Below are positions 1 to 11,209 of a stretch of DNA of 64,000 bases, one piece after another (the stretch's first letter is position 1; every line of letters starts with the position of its first letter). The position numbers and the translations under genes were made by a program. Under the pieces are notes generated by a model that saw only the letters and a list, made by a program, of their open reading frames with translations, made no database searches and was not told the origin of the DNA. Source of the stretch: Sipunculus nudus. Its lineage: Eukaryota; Annelida; Sipuncula; Golfingiida; Sipunculidae. The DNA lies in the NCBI GenBank assembly GCA_026874595.1, contig CM049309.1:2578076-2642075 (forward strand), written 5' to 3'.

Positions 1-185
1 TGTGCTAAGACTCCTGACCAAAGTCTTTACCACAAGGGTAAGCCCTCTACACACAGGAGTGAATGGATTCCTGGCATTGGACTGCAGACAAATCTAGAAC
101 ACAACAAACTTTTTCGATCACCTATTATGGCTCTTGGGTTGTATGTTACCGGCGGGGCTGAGAAAAACTATAAAGAATGAATATG
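1..185 (+). repeat. SINE 3' part, truncated by window edge
   Basis: This segment resembles the body and tail of the better preserved SINE at 735-1062. Both have a 'ccaaagt..ttaccacaaggg' block, an 'aggagtga'/'agggagtga' block about 35 bases later, a 'ggttgtatg' block and an 'aagaat' tail. The tRNA-like head would lie upstream of the window. It has no coding content. Family assignment is by similarity within this window only. Confidence 0.55.
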
Positions 186-734
186 CATGCCCGATGAGCA
201 GGATTGCAAAGTGTGCAGACTATTATCAGATTATAAACCCTTAAACCTTTTATGCTGTAAAACCTTCTTTGTCTTTAAAAATTCAGTTTCTCCTGAACAT
301 TTATCATGCTGCTATCCTTGTCTCTCTTTGGTGCCTGTGCCGTAGTAAAGTTTTCATGACAAGACACTGGTGCCAGTGTGCAGTATGAACTCTTAACTGG
401 TAAACACCAATGTCATCTCCAAAATAAAATAGCTACAGGCATTTTTAATATCCCTGAATGTCTGCACACTGACCAGGAAAGATGTATATATGGTAATGAC
501 CTACCACAAGACATTCAAAGGAATCTGGGTGGCTCCGTAGGCAACTCTTTGCATAAAAGTCTTTAGTCATGCATGAAAAATATAACACTATATGTCTAAA
601 ACAACTTGCAAAAGAAAAAGACGATGACCTTAACCATGGTGACAGGATTGATACAGTCACTGCACTTATCACTTTATCAGTTATCACTTTAATCTAGCCT
701 AATTAATTTTTTTTATCATATACCTGCTGAACAA

Positions 735-1062
735 ATGTGGAGCATGGTGGCGTATAATGGTCAGTGCGCCGGACTCGTGACCGTAAGATTGTCAGTTCGC
801 GTCCCGATCTGACCGGTTTTCGCGCAAAGAGTTCCAGCCAAAGTGTTACCACAAGGGCACTCTCTCTTAACCAGGGAGTGAAAAGGAACTGGACAAACAT
901 GGGCGGCAGTGTGTGGCTGCTGGTTGTATGCTCTAAAGGAACCGAACAGACCCGAAAAACTAGGAAGGCAAAGAGTAAAAAAAGTCGGATGAAATTGGCA
1001 TCGTTAGTGAAAACAGAATATAATCCCCTTACCCTGTTTTCATTAAAAAAATAATAAAGAAT
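735..1062 (+). repeat. tRNA-derived SINE
   Basis: The left end has a degenerate RNA polymerase III promoter: an A-box-like 'tggtcagtgcg' and, about 35 bases later, a B-box-like 'agttcgcgtcc'. A tRNA-unrelated body follows, with 'ttaccacaaggg' and 'ggttgtatgctc', and then an A-rich tail 'aaaaaaataataaagaata'. Length (about 330 bp), order of parts and lack of a protein fit a SINE. The body is shared with the truncated copy at the window start. Open frames crossing it on both strands are by-products of the repeat. Confidence 0.7.
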
Positions 1063-3540
1063 AAATGGAAAGCACTGGTTTGAACTTCTCCTCATAAACA
1101 GCAAAATATCGCACTGAGTATTGAAAATTTTGGTATAGTGCAAATGTGTTTAAGCTTTAATTCCCCAGAAATTTAATGAGCAACCAAAACAATTAGCCTA
1201 TGTGGCATATAAATTGAGACACTGGCACCATCATTTTTCTCATGGAAGTTATCGTGGAATCCTAGATGGCCAATTTCATTTATCGTGAGAAAAAAAGTCT
1301 CCTATCGAATATTGGTGTTTTAAGGCAATGTAAAAACAAAAGGAATTTTTTTTTTGCAATCTGGGCCTACCCCCCCCCCCCCCCCGACTTTAAAGACAAG
1401 AGACAATTATAATGTGTGTTTCTAGAAAATGCTTTAATCTAAAAGCAAAAATAATTGTTTGATACTTGGGATATCATAATTGTATTCCTTACCGATGGAA
1501 ATGTATGCTTAGACACTAAGATTGCTTTACTAAGTTATTAGCATATCTTTACATGGCGGCCATCTTGGAATCCATGATGGCTGCCATAATGCATTTTGAT
1601 GAAGTGGCTCCTTTCAAAATTTGAAAGCTTAGGCCATGAATAATACATGAAAAAGTCTTTTGTCCGGCATGTCCCCAAACTGCCACCTGACTTTTGGCTT
1701 ATCAGACCAATATAAATGCCTTCCTGAGTCGCGTATTCCTTGCACTTGTCGTGCTTACCATCCAGACAAGTATACAAACCGCTAATGCCAATCGCTCGCT
1801 TGAAGGTATAGAAAGCAAACATTATTTAAAAAAAAAGGTTCACTGCTAAATTGTACAGGTTTTACCTTTCAGATACTGAGCCTCTGCAGATACATATATA
1901 CAACGCTCTCTGTCTGAAAGGAAGAACCTAAATTGGCTGATGAGCTGTAATGATGTCTAGTCTCTGACTTTCATTACACAGGGATCCAGGCTGGGCTCGT
2001 GTTTCTTTCTTCTAATGTTAAATGATATGAATGAAAATACACTTAAATGTTACTCAAACATCAAGGCTAATGATACGTCTAACGAGGGAATATGAATCCC
2101 TGCTAAATTAAGTGAGCAATCTGTTAGAATGGATTCACAAAACGAAGCAAGATTAAATGTTGACAAACCTGTTTCCGATCATGTTGCACCGATCTCCATG
2201 TATAATATAATTCCAATAAAACCCTACCCTTAACCACCCTCTAACGATGTCTTAAACTGGTCTGTTTAGGAACTGAATTAAACGAATTACTGGTCTTATC
2301 TAAAAATAAGTACATGAACTCCTAGCCTTATTTAGAGCCAGCAGATACCATAGGAAATTTTATTTGATGTCCTCAAAGATCTTGGTCTGCCTGACTTGGA
2401 ATGTGGCGTCACTATCTGAGGCTTTGTCCACAAAGCGTCTGATGACCGAAAGTCAATCTGAGCTATAGCGATAAATCTTCCTTTTTGCGCACACCCGTCT
2501 AGCCGGCTGGTCGTATATGGATGTTAACACTAACCGATTCAACTGGGCCTGGAATTTTCTAACTAATCAATCAGGTATGTCCAAGTACATGAAATCCATC
2601 TGGGAAACCCCAAATTATGTCACGGTGGCCAATATTCTTCGAGTTAATGGCAAAAATATTATATTTTAAGTATCTTAATGACTCTTCAGAGTATTCAAGG
2701 TTGCTGTAAAACCATTCAGGGTCAGTTCATTTTTTTAATTTAAATAATGTGCCAAGCAGTTCTACATCTTCGAGATGATAGCAATATTTTGGTGATAGAG
2801 CTGTTTAACATTAAGTTATTAGAAAAAAACTCACCCGTTACCCGCTGCTCCTATCAGCCCCAAATTTCAATGTTAATCATGTGACAAAGGAAGTTTCAGG
2901 AACTTAGTTAAGTTCACCTATTCTCTGAGAGCAAGCACTCACTCTAACTCGCTCTACCAAAGACAGGGTATGCTAATAGCTCCCTTGCGACATCAGTAAT
3001 TATCCTCAACTCATTATTATCTAATCAGTTGGTCGCCCTAGTGTATCACTTGTGAACTCTGAACCCTGTACAGCTTGTATGAAGTCAGTGCATGCATAGC
3101 CAAGCCAGTTACCAGCACTCAGAGACAAACACAGCTTGTGTTGGGACCTGGGGGTGATTACTTTCTGGGCTGGTTCAGATTAATCTTCATTAACTATTTA
3201 ATGAGACTAATTTATTACACTATTAATTATACAATAAGGTGAATGCTACAATCGTTTAGCAGTCATTTTTTTCAACTGTGACAAAATGATTGATAGTATT
3301 TATAAAGATAGTATCATATGTTCTATTATATGACACACAAACACACACACAGAGGTATATATGCCTGATTTCCTGAGAGTACTAGAAGTTTCATGAAACT
3401 AAGTAAACATCTGGAAGTGTGTATACAAATATGCATTATTTAATTTAATTTGAATTAGTTATGAAATAAAGGATTTTGAGAACATAAGACAAAAATGGTG
3501 ATGAGCAAATTATAAAAGTAAAGTATGCCCACACTGTGAA
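1063..3540. other. Gene-free stretch
   Basis: No splice-flanked coding exon was seen. It holds a poly-C run at about 1371-1385 and a quasi-palindromic 'catggcggccatcttgg' segment near 1553 that makes the local open frame look longer. The rest is AT-rich and apparently unique sequence. Confidence 0.5.
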
Positions 3541-3792
3541 AAATTGTGCGTTATTTAACGCGACAAAGTCGTGGCAGCAAAGTTGACGCTGCATAGTCGC
3601 GGTATTTTACGCACATTTAATTTACAGTATTCGCGTAATTTTACGCGATAAAGTGCGTGATTTTACGTACATTCGATAATTAGTATTCGCGTAATTTAAC
3701 GAGACAAAATGCGTAATTTTAAGCACATTGACATTGAGGTAAAGCGTAAATTTACGTGATTAAGAACGTAATTTAACATCCCAGTGTTACGT
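3541..3792. repeat. Tandem palindromic repeat with CGCGTAA/TTACGCG units
   Basis: Three to four degenerate units of roughly 65-75 bp each carry an inverted pair of the type 'cgcgtaattttacgcg', a conserved 'aaagtgcgt' or 'aaaatgcgt' segment and a 'tttacgcaca'-like segment. CpG density is far above the flanks. There is no open frame. It could be a foldback transposon remnant or a local satellite; the sequence does not decide which. Confidence 0.6.
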
Positions 3793-3945
3793 TTTTTTAC
3801 AACATAAATGAAGGCAATTTAGGCCTTAATAATGAAAAGAAGACACTGAATCTTGTTCCAATAAAAAATCTGTTTATTATATCAAACAGTGAGGCACGAT
3901 ATATCGATGGATGCAAACATAAAGAGTTTATCAAGGTATATATAC

Positions 3946-3946
<1 letters not shown>

Positions 3947-3987
<41 letters not shown>
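3947..3987. repeat. (TA)n microsatellite
   Basis: About 20 uninterrupted TA units. The long Tyr/Ile open frames across it are artefacts. Confidence 0.95.
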
Positions 3988-3992
<5 letters not shown>

Positions 3993-4267
3993 CTATTCAC
4001 TGATCTGTGATCTATGTCTGCCAAATTAAACCTTTAACAAGCGCTTGCGAGAAGTATATGGATACTGCAAATGTAGGGATAATAAACTCAAATATTTCAA
4101 ATACTCAGTATATTTCAAATACTCAAACCATTCATTGTCAATGTGTTCAATAAATAGGTATGTTAAAAACGTTGCCCCATTCTGATCCTTCACCGAGTAC
4201 GAGTACTTGTTGTGCAAGGAATGCATGTACGTGTCCATGAATATTTGATATTTGCAACAACTTGTCT

Positions 4268-4284
4268 CCCCCCCCCCCCCCCCC
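4268..4284. repeat. Poly-C run
   Basis: Uninterrupted C tract of 17 bases. Similar C or G runs recur at 1371, 14085, 16884, 28150, 37498, 44214, 57948, 57970, 59329, 60710 and 61365. Confidence 0.9.
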
Positions 4285-4746
4285 ACTCTTCACAAAAAGT
4301 CTTGATATTCCCTTAAATTGTCCATTCATTGTCAAAATCACGGAGCCTGTCACATAACTTCCGGACCTTGCTGCTGGTAGCTGGTCTTTTTTTTGTTCTC
4401 CGTCTTTTTGACCTTCGATCCCCTGGTAGGGTTGATGCCAGCCAAGACTCTGTATTAAATCAAAATAACGTCATTAGTTTAAAAATACGAATGATCTCCA
4501 CAGCTTGTATGGACTTTAAATTTCTTGTCTTTCCTGTACATTAGAAAATTGCTATTCCAGTGTAGAGTATAAGGTGCCTAGATGATACAAAATAAATTCT
4601 CACGGCTTATGAAATGTATTTCTTAAAGATTTCCCTGAATTATAGAAAAATGATATTTTAGAGTTTAGCTTGAATAAATAAGTGCTAACCGAAGATGAAA
4701 GAAGAGTAACTTGTAGAAGTAACAGTAATGGAAAATTACCGCTATT

Positions 4747-4838
4747 GTTGACAGTATTAATGAGTAATGATTTTTTGTTGTGATAGTAATTGTTGACAGT
4801 ATTAACGATCAATGATTTTTTTGCTGTGATAGTAATGT
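4747..4838. repeat. Two-copy tandem duplication, about 45 bp
   Basis: The unit beginning 'gttgacagtattaa' and ending 'tgtgatagtaat' occurs at 4747 and again at 4792, with a few substitutions. There is no coding signal. Confidence 0.6.
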
Positions 4839-5109
4839 TAAAAGTAATAGTAGTACATGTATTAATAAAAATCAAAGGACAGATTAATAAAAATACCTTT
4901 GCTACAGTCAGAGTAAGCTTCATTCACCAAATAGCTATCAGGAATACATACCTTTGAATGAATTCAAGTGTCTGTCCCACTGAACTTGGGTATGGGATAT
5001 TGAAAGAAAGTTTTTTTTTAGATTTTTTTTGGTGGAGGTAACCGCATCAATTTTTTAATGCTTTGCTTAACTATACGTATATGTACATCTGCAGAGTTTT
5101 CGGACTACG

Positions 5110-5385
5110 TGACAGGGGCTCTATATCCATTTTTTCCTAGCGTCAACCAGGTTCGGTATGCCACTCCTGTGGGCCTTGGGTATGTGTCATCCCCTTGACT
5201 CGGTCATAAACACCAAGGAACCCCCGAAAGACGCACTCGATTGTGAGAGAAACACGACTGATGGGCGCTCGCCCTTTGTGGGGGCCGACCGTGAAAAACC
5301 TCACCGCCTCAGCTGAGATTGGAACTCACGATCTCCCGGCTTTGAGTCCTGCACTCTACCCCTGTGCCACAGAAGCCGTTGGTGT
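5110..5385 (-). repeat. tRNA-derived SINE, reverse orientation
   Basis: Read on the minus strand it begins near 5385 with an A-box-like 'aggggtagagtgcagg' and a B-box-like 'gtgagttccaatctc', followed by a conserved body. The body segments 'gagtgcgt' and 'ggttccttggtgt' are matched in the forward copy at 13565-13880, so the two belong to one family. The element ends near 5110. It has no protein-coding potential. Confidence 0.7.
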
Positions 5386-5639
5386 ACAAAGTTTGAAAAA
5401 GCTAACTTTCTGTCGATGATATTTAATCATTCTGATTGGCAGAATAATCCATATGCCTTTCTGAAGAATGCTAATGCTTTTTGTGATTTTCAACACAAGG
5501 TCAAATCACTCAAAGGTAATGACATCAGTTTGAATACGCTTTATCATACGGTCAATTCATATGCATTTTCACAAACTCAGTAAAAATGTACGTGTCTGTA
5601 ATATCTTTAATTATATTGCTCAAAGTATTGTGATTGCTG

Positions 5640-7680
5640 TATTAAAAAGGGCAAAAACAGCAAAAGGGCTACAGGTGGCGCCACCAGTTTCATTTCAAGA
5701 CAAATCGGTTTAGTTTTGGTAACCATGATTTATCAGAACAATTCATCTAGGTTTCTTGAGATACCGTATTTCCTTGATTAGACGCCGGACTTTAAATAAA
5801 CGACTGTCTTATTTAGTCGCCGGGGCAAAACAATGTCCAAGAAAAATAAACGCCGGCCATAAGTTTATAATACTTCGTGTGTTTTTAACTAAAATGGACC
5901 TACTCAAGAAGGTCAAGGTCACTCTCATAGGAATGGACATGACCCGATTTTAATTTGTCTTCCTCCTCTTGAAACATATATCTGAACTATTTTTAGTTTC
6001 ATATAGATATTCTGCACCAACAGTCAGTGGCACTGGTGGCATGACCTTGCTGAAAGAAATACCACTCATTTTCGATCTAGGAAACATTAGTCCACCAACA
6101 TTCATTTAATTCCTCAGAAATGTGGCCTTCAGGTAGAATTTTAACCACAGGAGTCTCAGCATCCACTCAGTAACTCACAAACTGTAGGCCATATCTATTT
6201 ATTTTTAATTCCCACGGGACACCTACCAGGACCTGTTAGTATGTGAAGTTTAAACTTCAAGTGCCTTATAGTCACCTCTTGTGTCCTGTTAAAGTCATCC
6301 TCCAAAATACAAGTAAAAATGTGTGAAAAATATAAATAAGGTAAGTGGCGATTGTATTCTACAGCAGTTAAGGTTCTGCAAGATCAAAAGATTTTATACC
6401 AATCGATAAGGCCAGTTACTGAGAAATCCAGCCATTTTTATTAATGTTTACTGACAGGAGACAGATGTTTACACCCCTTAATTAGATAATATGGGTCACA
6501 TTTACAAAATGTCGGTTTCTGAGAAGATCTGTCACTACCTGCCAGCTTGTGAAATTTGAACTTCCTGGGTCTTATGGTTACAATTTGTGTCCTGTTGAAG
6601 TTTTGACTGATGGTTGTAATCTTTCATCCTCATACAACCAGGAATACTACAGGTGGCGCCACCAATAGAGATCCTTCACGATCAATTAATGATCCGGATT
6701 TAATGACAGTACCCCATCCCATCCTGAGAATTCTTGGCTTCTGTATGAATCTTTACTATCTGGAAACTAAGGTTCCCAGGGGCTGAAACACGTTTTTGTA
6801 CCGTAACTCAGAGAATATAGGTCACCCTGAACATATAGGTCAGTTTGAATTCCCTGGGTTTTACGTATACCTTTTATGCTCTGTTAACAGGCAAACAGAC
6901 GGACAGACAGACGACAGGCATGCCCCATCCTAATAACTCAGATAACTCGGCTGAACTAACAGATCCACCCCTGTAGAAGCTTGCATAAACTCATTTAATC
7001 CTCTTTGCATAAGACGTACGAAAACTTAGTGTCTAATGACAATGAAATGTTTCCATAAATAAAAAAAAAACAAATAATAACGGAGAATTGCCGTCTGTTT
7101 TCATAAAATCCTTCATATTTTCAATTTATTCCATGATTAGAACTCTTAACTTTATATACACATACAGAAGAAAATTGACCACATTTGACATTGTGACCTT
7201 GACAATTGACCTTGCCTACATAGGCAATATTGACGCTTTATGTTAAGGAATGAATATGAAGCCCAGAAATAAACCTAATATTTAAATTGAATATGACCAG
7301 ATTTGACCTTTTGACCTCGAAATTTGTATTGACGGTCAAATACTACTTTGGCTACCAGGTATTGCTGGAATAAAGTGGTGATATTGACTTGTCATGTTAA
7401 GGAATGAATTTCTTGAGAAAAAAACCCTTTAGAATTCTTGCGTCACAGATACAGGTTTTAATAATTACACATTTTGCGGATTGTCGTTACTTATATATGC
7501 AAAATGGCAGCAACTGGAACCAAAATATTGAAACCTCAAATATTACACAACAGTATTTTGAAGCGAAATGCGAAGATCTTCAAAAACACAGTTTTTTCTT
7601 ATATCAGAATAATGTAGTAAGAGATACTGACCATAAAGAAAACTTTTTTAGAGCAAATTTATAACATGGCCTTGAAATGA
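5640..7680. repeat. Composite of dispersed repeats with GGTGGCGCCACC palindromes
   Basis: The stretch shows several repeat hallmarks. The 12-bp palindrome GGTGGCGCCACC follows 'caca' or 'taca' near 5675 and 6652. A 'taccgtatttccttgattag' block starts at 5763. Short phrases such as 'gtcctgtta' and 'cttatggt' recur, and there is a 'gacggacagacagacgacag' tract near 6900. An imperfect direct repeat carries 'atgttaaggaatgaat' at about 7240 and 7396. Similar phrases occur at 22100-23690 and 55440-58020. No intact transposon protein was found. Confidence 0.6.
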
Positions 7681-7689
7681 CCTTGAAAG

Positions 7690-9080
7690 TGATTAGAAAA
7701 ATGTCCATCAAACTTGTTTAGAAAGTGTTTGCCCCAAGGACAATGAATCAACAGAGTACAGAAAATTAACATCCAGTGTCGGAATTTTACATTTGCCCCT
7801 GTACTACATACAGTCATTGACAGGTCAATGGAGGATTAATCTAGTGTGTATTTTTTCGTCATGATTTAATTTAAAAGTCGCTGAGGGCGGTTCGTAATTA
7901 ACGTAGTCTGCCATAGAGTTATACAGAGGAAGTAAGGCTCCAATAATTAAAATATGGTCAAAGTGATTAAGCCCGATCGGAGAGGACGTTTTATGTCGTG
8001 ACAGGGCAAAAAATAATTAATGACTATTAGATGATATTTGAAAATAGATTCTTCACATATGTTGATCTTTTTTTTGTGTTTGTTTATGTGATTGTTATCA
8101 CCAGATATGGAAGAAAACGCGAGACCCTTGCATACTAAGTCTCATCTTGAGAGTGGCGAACTACAGCTATCAGTCAGGTGTTAGCAAAGCTCAAACGTTT
8201 TCATCAGATCTAGAATCTTCAATGTTAACATGCATACAGGTTCTGCTAACTTCTCTTATTCAAAATATAGGTCAACGTGACCTATATTTGCTTGCGCCAG
8301 GAGAGTATGCTATCATCATCTTTCGTGTGTGTTCGTATGTATAAGTGTATTGTTCACATCATAACTCACGTAATCATGAACATAATCTCATAAAACTTTC
8401 AGAAAATATCGGGAATGGGACGATGAAGAACCAATAAGGTTTTGGCGTGGATTCGGTACATGAACCGGATTAAGGAGCGTTATCAAGGAATATTCACAAA
8501 TGTACAGACTAAATGCACGAATGAACATGGGAATATGGGCCGAATAAGTGAATGCAATCACGGTTTTTGGAGTATCCCACAACACAACCATTAAGGTCTA
8601 TTGTGCTAAATGAAAAAAAAACCTTCTGGCAGACACGGTTAAATATGTTTGACCTGACATTTGACCCAGTCAACGCCTCACTTGGATGATCAGTAAATGT
8701 AAACAACATGTGACTCTCGATCCATAGAACTCATATTAGCATGCAGTAATGGTTAATCCCCCAATTCATGCAGGTAATTCGTTTGCAAAATGTTGAAAAG
8801 ACCACAACGAGTGTCGCTGCAATATCACCGTGCATTTACAGCTTTAACAATTCTGGAAGCAGTTGTATCAGGTAAAATATCCAAGTGAGCACGTGCATAA
8901 GTTTATGCTTATATTTACAATACCGCGTCACAGATATTACTCCGCAAAATAGATCCACAGGTTTATCAATATACAAAATATGTATCACGGACAAATATCT
9001 TCTGTTGGTTATATTTGGAATGGATGTTGTCGAAGCATACTCTGTATTTGCTCCATTTACTTAATTTTTGCGAAAGGCTC
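7690..9080. other. Gene-free stretch
   Basis: Only short random open frames, none with plausible splice borders. I see no repeat other than low-complexity AT. Confidence 0.45.
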
Positions 9081-9090
9081 GATTTCGGCC

Positions 9091-9170
9091 CATAAGCGTG
9101 CTGTGGCCACGAATATGTGCATGAGATCTATCCTTGCACTTAATAGACAGATCTCGTGTGTGGAGAATGC
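9091..9170 (+). repeat. Dispersed repeat copy A
   Basis: About 80 bp here match, at roughly 86 percent by eye, the reverse complement of 33030-33111. The core includes 'tgtgcatgagatctatcct' and 'gatctcgtgtgtggagaat'. Both copies stay open in the same translated frame and share a Met-Arg-Ser-Ile-Leu segment and an Ile-Ser-Cys-Val-Glu-Asn segment. This could be a shared short coding fragment or simply follow from DNA identity. The family is unknown. Confidence 0.6.
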
Positions 9171-9179
9171 CCACATCAA

Positions 9180-10685
9180 GTACTCCCCCACAAGGCGGAG
9201 GCTTGCATTCCTTATCATGTAGATTCCAGGTTATGTTCTTTGGTCCTTGGTAGTGTGTTAGATTCAGATGAGCGTCACTGCCCATAGACGACTGGTTAAC
9301 TATCAGAGCTGAACTAATGATTTCCGGACTACACTGGATACGACAACATATCTTGTCTTGTTTCTTGCATGCTTCGATAACTTGTTTGCCCGAGGCCAGA
9401 TGCTCCATGACACCGCTGAGCACGGTGACGTAACAGGGCTGAATACAACCGGAGAACTATCCATCCCTCAGGATATTCAGGATTCAATCTGGGTATTTGA
9501 CAAAGCCAATTATATATCGTGGACTAGTCCTCTATTATGGAACACGTTACCTGGTGCAGTACGAATTGTCCTATATAAAGTATTAAAAAAGACACAAGAT
9601 CACATTTCCTGTGGAGTTATAACATGAGTATTATGATATCACCTGTGTGTTTAAGAATCAGAAAGAACCGCCACACAAAGTGAAGTTATCAAAGATTTGA
9701 AGAATATGGTTCCTTAACAAATCATGATACAAGACTCGTGATCATGATATTTTGTGCATCTATACATATAGTTACTAATACACATACAATTTCACTTTCA
9801 AAAATTCTACCGCTTGTATTTGTATTATGCCATGCGAGACATAGTCTCAACTCGTCACTAAAAATAAAGATTGTTTCTTAAATAAATAATTATTGAATCC
9901 CATCATTCCTAAACTAAAATTATGGCATAAAAAATTAGAATTTCACGATTCGTTACACGTTTCTGAAGTTTGCGTTAACAATTGTTTGGAGAGCATCTCG
10001 ACTTGTATGTCGGCACGTATACGCTATGCGGCTTGCGTTTGATGTCCGTCTGTTCATCCAATCACTCGTTTTCAATCTTGGTTGAATAAACAACTTTTGT
10101 CGGCCATCTTTGTCAGGGGCCAGTGGTTCCCTTTCCCCGCTGGGCGAAGTGACGTAACGGGGGCCAGTGCAACTGGAGTATTGTAATTTGGTTTAAAGAT
10201 GTTTATTTGACCAAGATATCAAAGTACTGTACAAATGAGAACATAAAATTACAGTAACATCAAATAGCTAACCTACTTGAAATATACTGGTATGCAAAGA
10301 TACCTTTACTACAAAAGAAATTTATATACTTAATTACGTTAGTTATGTCAGAATTATTCATGTTTAATAAACGAAGATTAATAAACGAAGTTTAAATTAT
10401 AATTGTTGAGTATTCCATTCCATTCATATATATTTTGTATAGTTTACAATTATTTGAAGGAAGCTCGGGTGAGTCTCGTTAGGTAAAATACTCTTTCCAA
10501 CTTGGTTTTTCTTGGTCAATTTTCAGAAAATCTCCCTCTAAAAAAACACATTTTAACGGACTATTTATGGATACCAGCCGTTCAGACAACGAAAATCCGG
10601 TTGTCATTACGAAAGGTCAAATACAAAGATTTGTTTTTGTTATAAGTACTTCTATGTTACGCTAACCGTTGCTGGGATATTTCGT
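9180..10685. other. Gene-free stretch
   Basis: No supported exon. An open frame at 9358-9627 contains an LWNTLPGAVR segment. It loosely recalls the C-terminal end of LINE reverse transcriptases, but no other reverse-transcriptase motif is present, so it is not called. Confidence 0.4.
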
Positions 10686-10689
10686 TCCC

Positions 10690-11099
10690 CATGTCAGTGA
10701 TATCCGTCCGTTCACCCTTGCCATTAATACGCGGCTTACAACTGAGCAGGAGGGCGTCTCCTAGCAGGGAGAGGTTGGGAATATATCCCTATCAGCACTT
10801 TCCCACCCAAACACAGGGTCCTGTCTGGTCCGGTACATCTGTTCTTACATACAACTCTATCCCCTTCACGATTGCATTCCGATATTGCTTTCACACCCCC
10901 ACGCGCGCGCGCTCCAGGCAGCCCCTCGCGGTTTAATTAGCCGCCTGTTTGTTCAACGACGTTACAGCAATCGCGCAGGTGCGAGTGACGTCGTAGATAG
11001 GGTCAATGTGGGAATATTGAAGTGGAGAGGCAAGCCAGTGCACCCGATCAGTTGTATACCAACAGCAATGGCAGCGGAAAGGAGGCATCCGCTGTGTTT
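10690..11099 (+). promoter_or_regulatory. GC/CpG-rich island upstream of a candidate first exon
   Basis: Base composition changes sharply here. The stretch is rich in C and CpG, with 'cacgcgcgcgcgctcc' near 10900, 'ggtgcgagtgacgtcg' (containing a TGACGT CRE-like core) and a donor-like 'gcag|gtgcgag' near 10978. It sits immediately 5' of an open segment ending in a perfect splice donor. A CpG-rich promoter or 5' UTR is a reasonable inference, but no core promoter element is certain. Confidence 0.3.
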
Positions 11100-11209
11100 A
11101 TGAGGGATTACTATAAACGGACAAGCTACCATGCTTTAGAGGATGCAATTGATACAGTTGTTCCGGTGGTTTGTTGTTCTCTCCATGGTGGAAAGCAGAA
11201 CCAGATCTG
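11100..11209 (+). CDS. Candidate first coding exon, product unknown
   Basis: The frame is open from a stop at 10998. The first in-frame ATG is at 11100, and the segment ends at 11209 on a consensus donor (CTG|GTGAGT) in phase 2. The 36 codons encode a hydrophilic start rich in Tyr, Lys and Arg, an acidic stretch, then a Val-Val-Pro-Val-Val-Cys-Cys run. I do not recognise it and found no downstream partner exon. The ATG context is poor (T at -3), and a short upstream ATG frame (11070) overlaps it. It could equally be chance sequence in a GC-rich block. Confidence 0.28.

Noticed and set aside
703-1143. 146-codon minus-strand open frame and its 96-codon plus-strand counterpart
   Set aside because: Both lie across the SINE at 735-1062; no domain and no splice borders.
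9358-9627. Possible LINE reverse-transcriptase C-terminal remnant (LWNTLPGAVR)
   Set aside because: Only this short phrase fits; no catalytic or other reverse-transcriptase motif occurs nearby.
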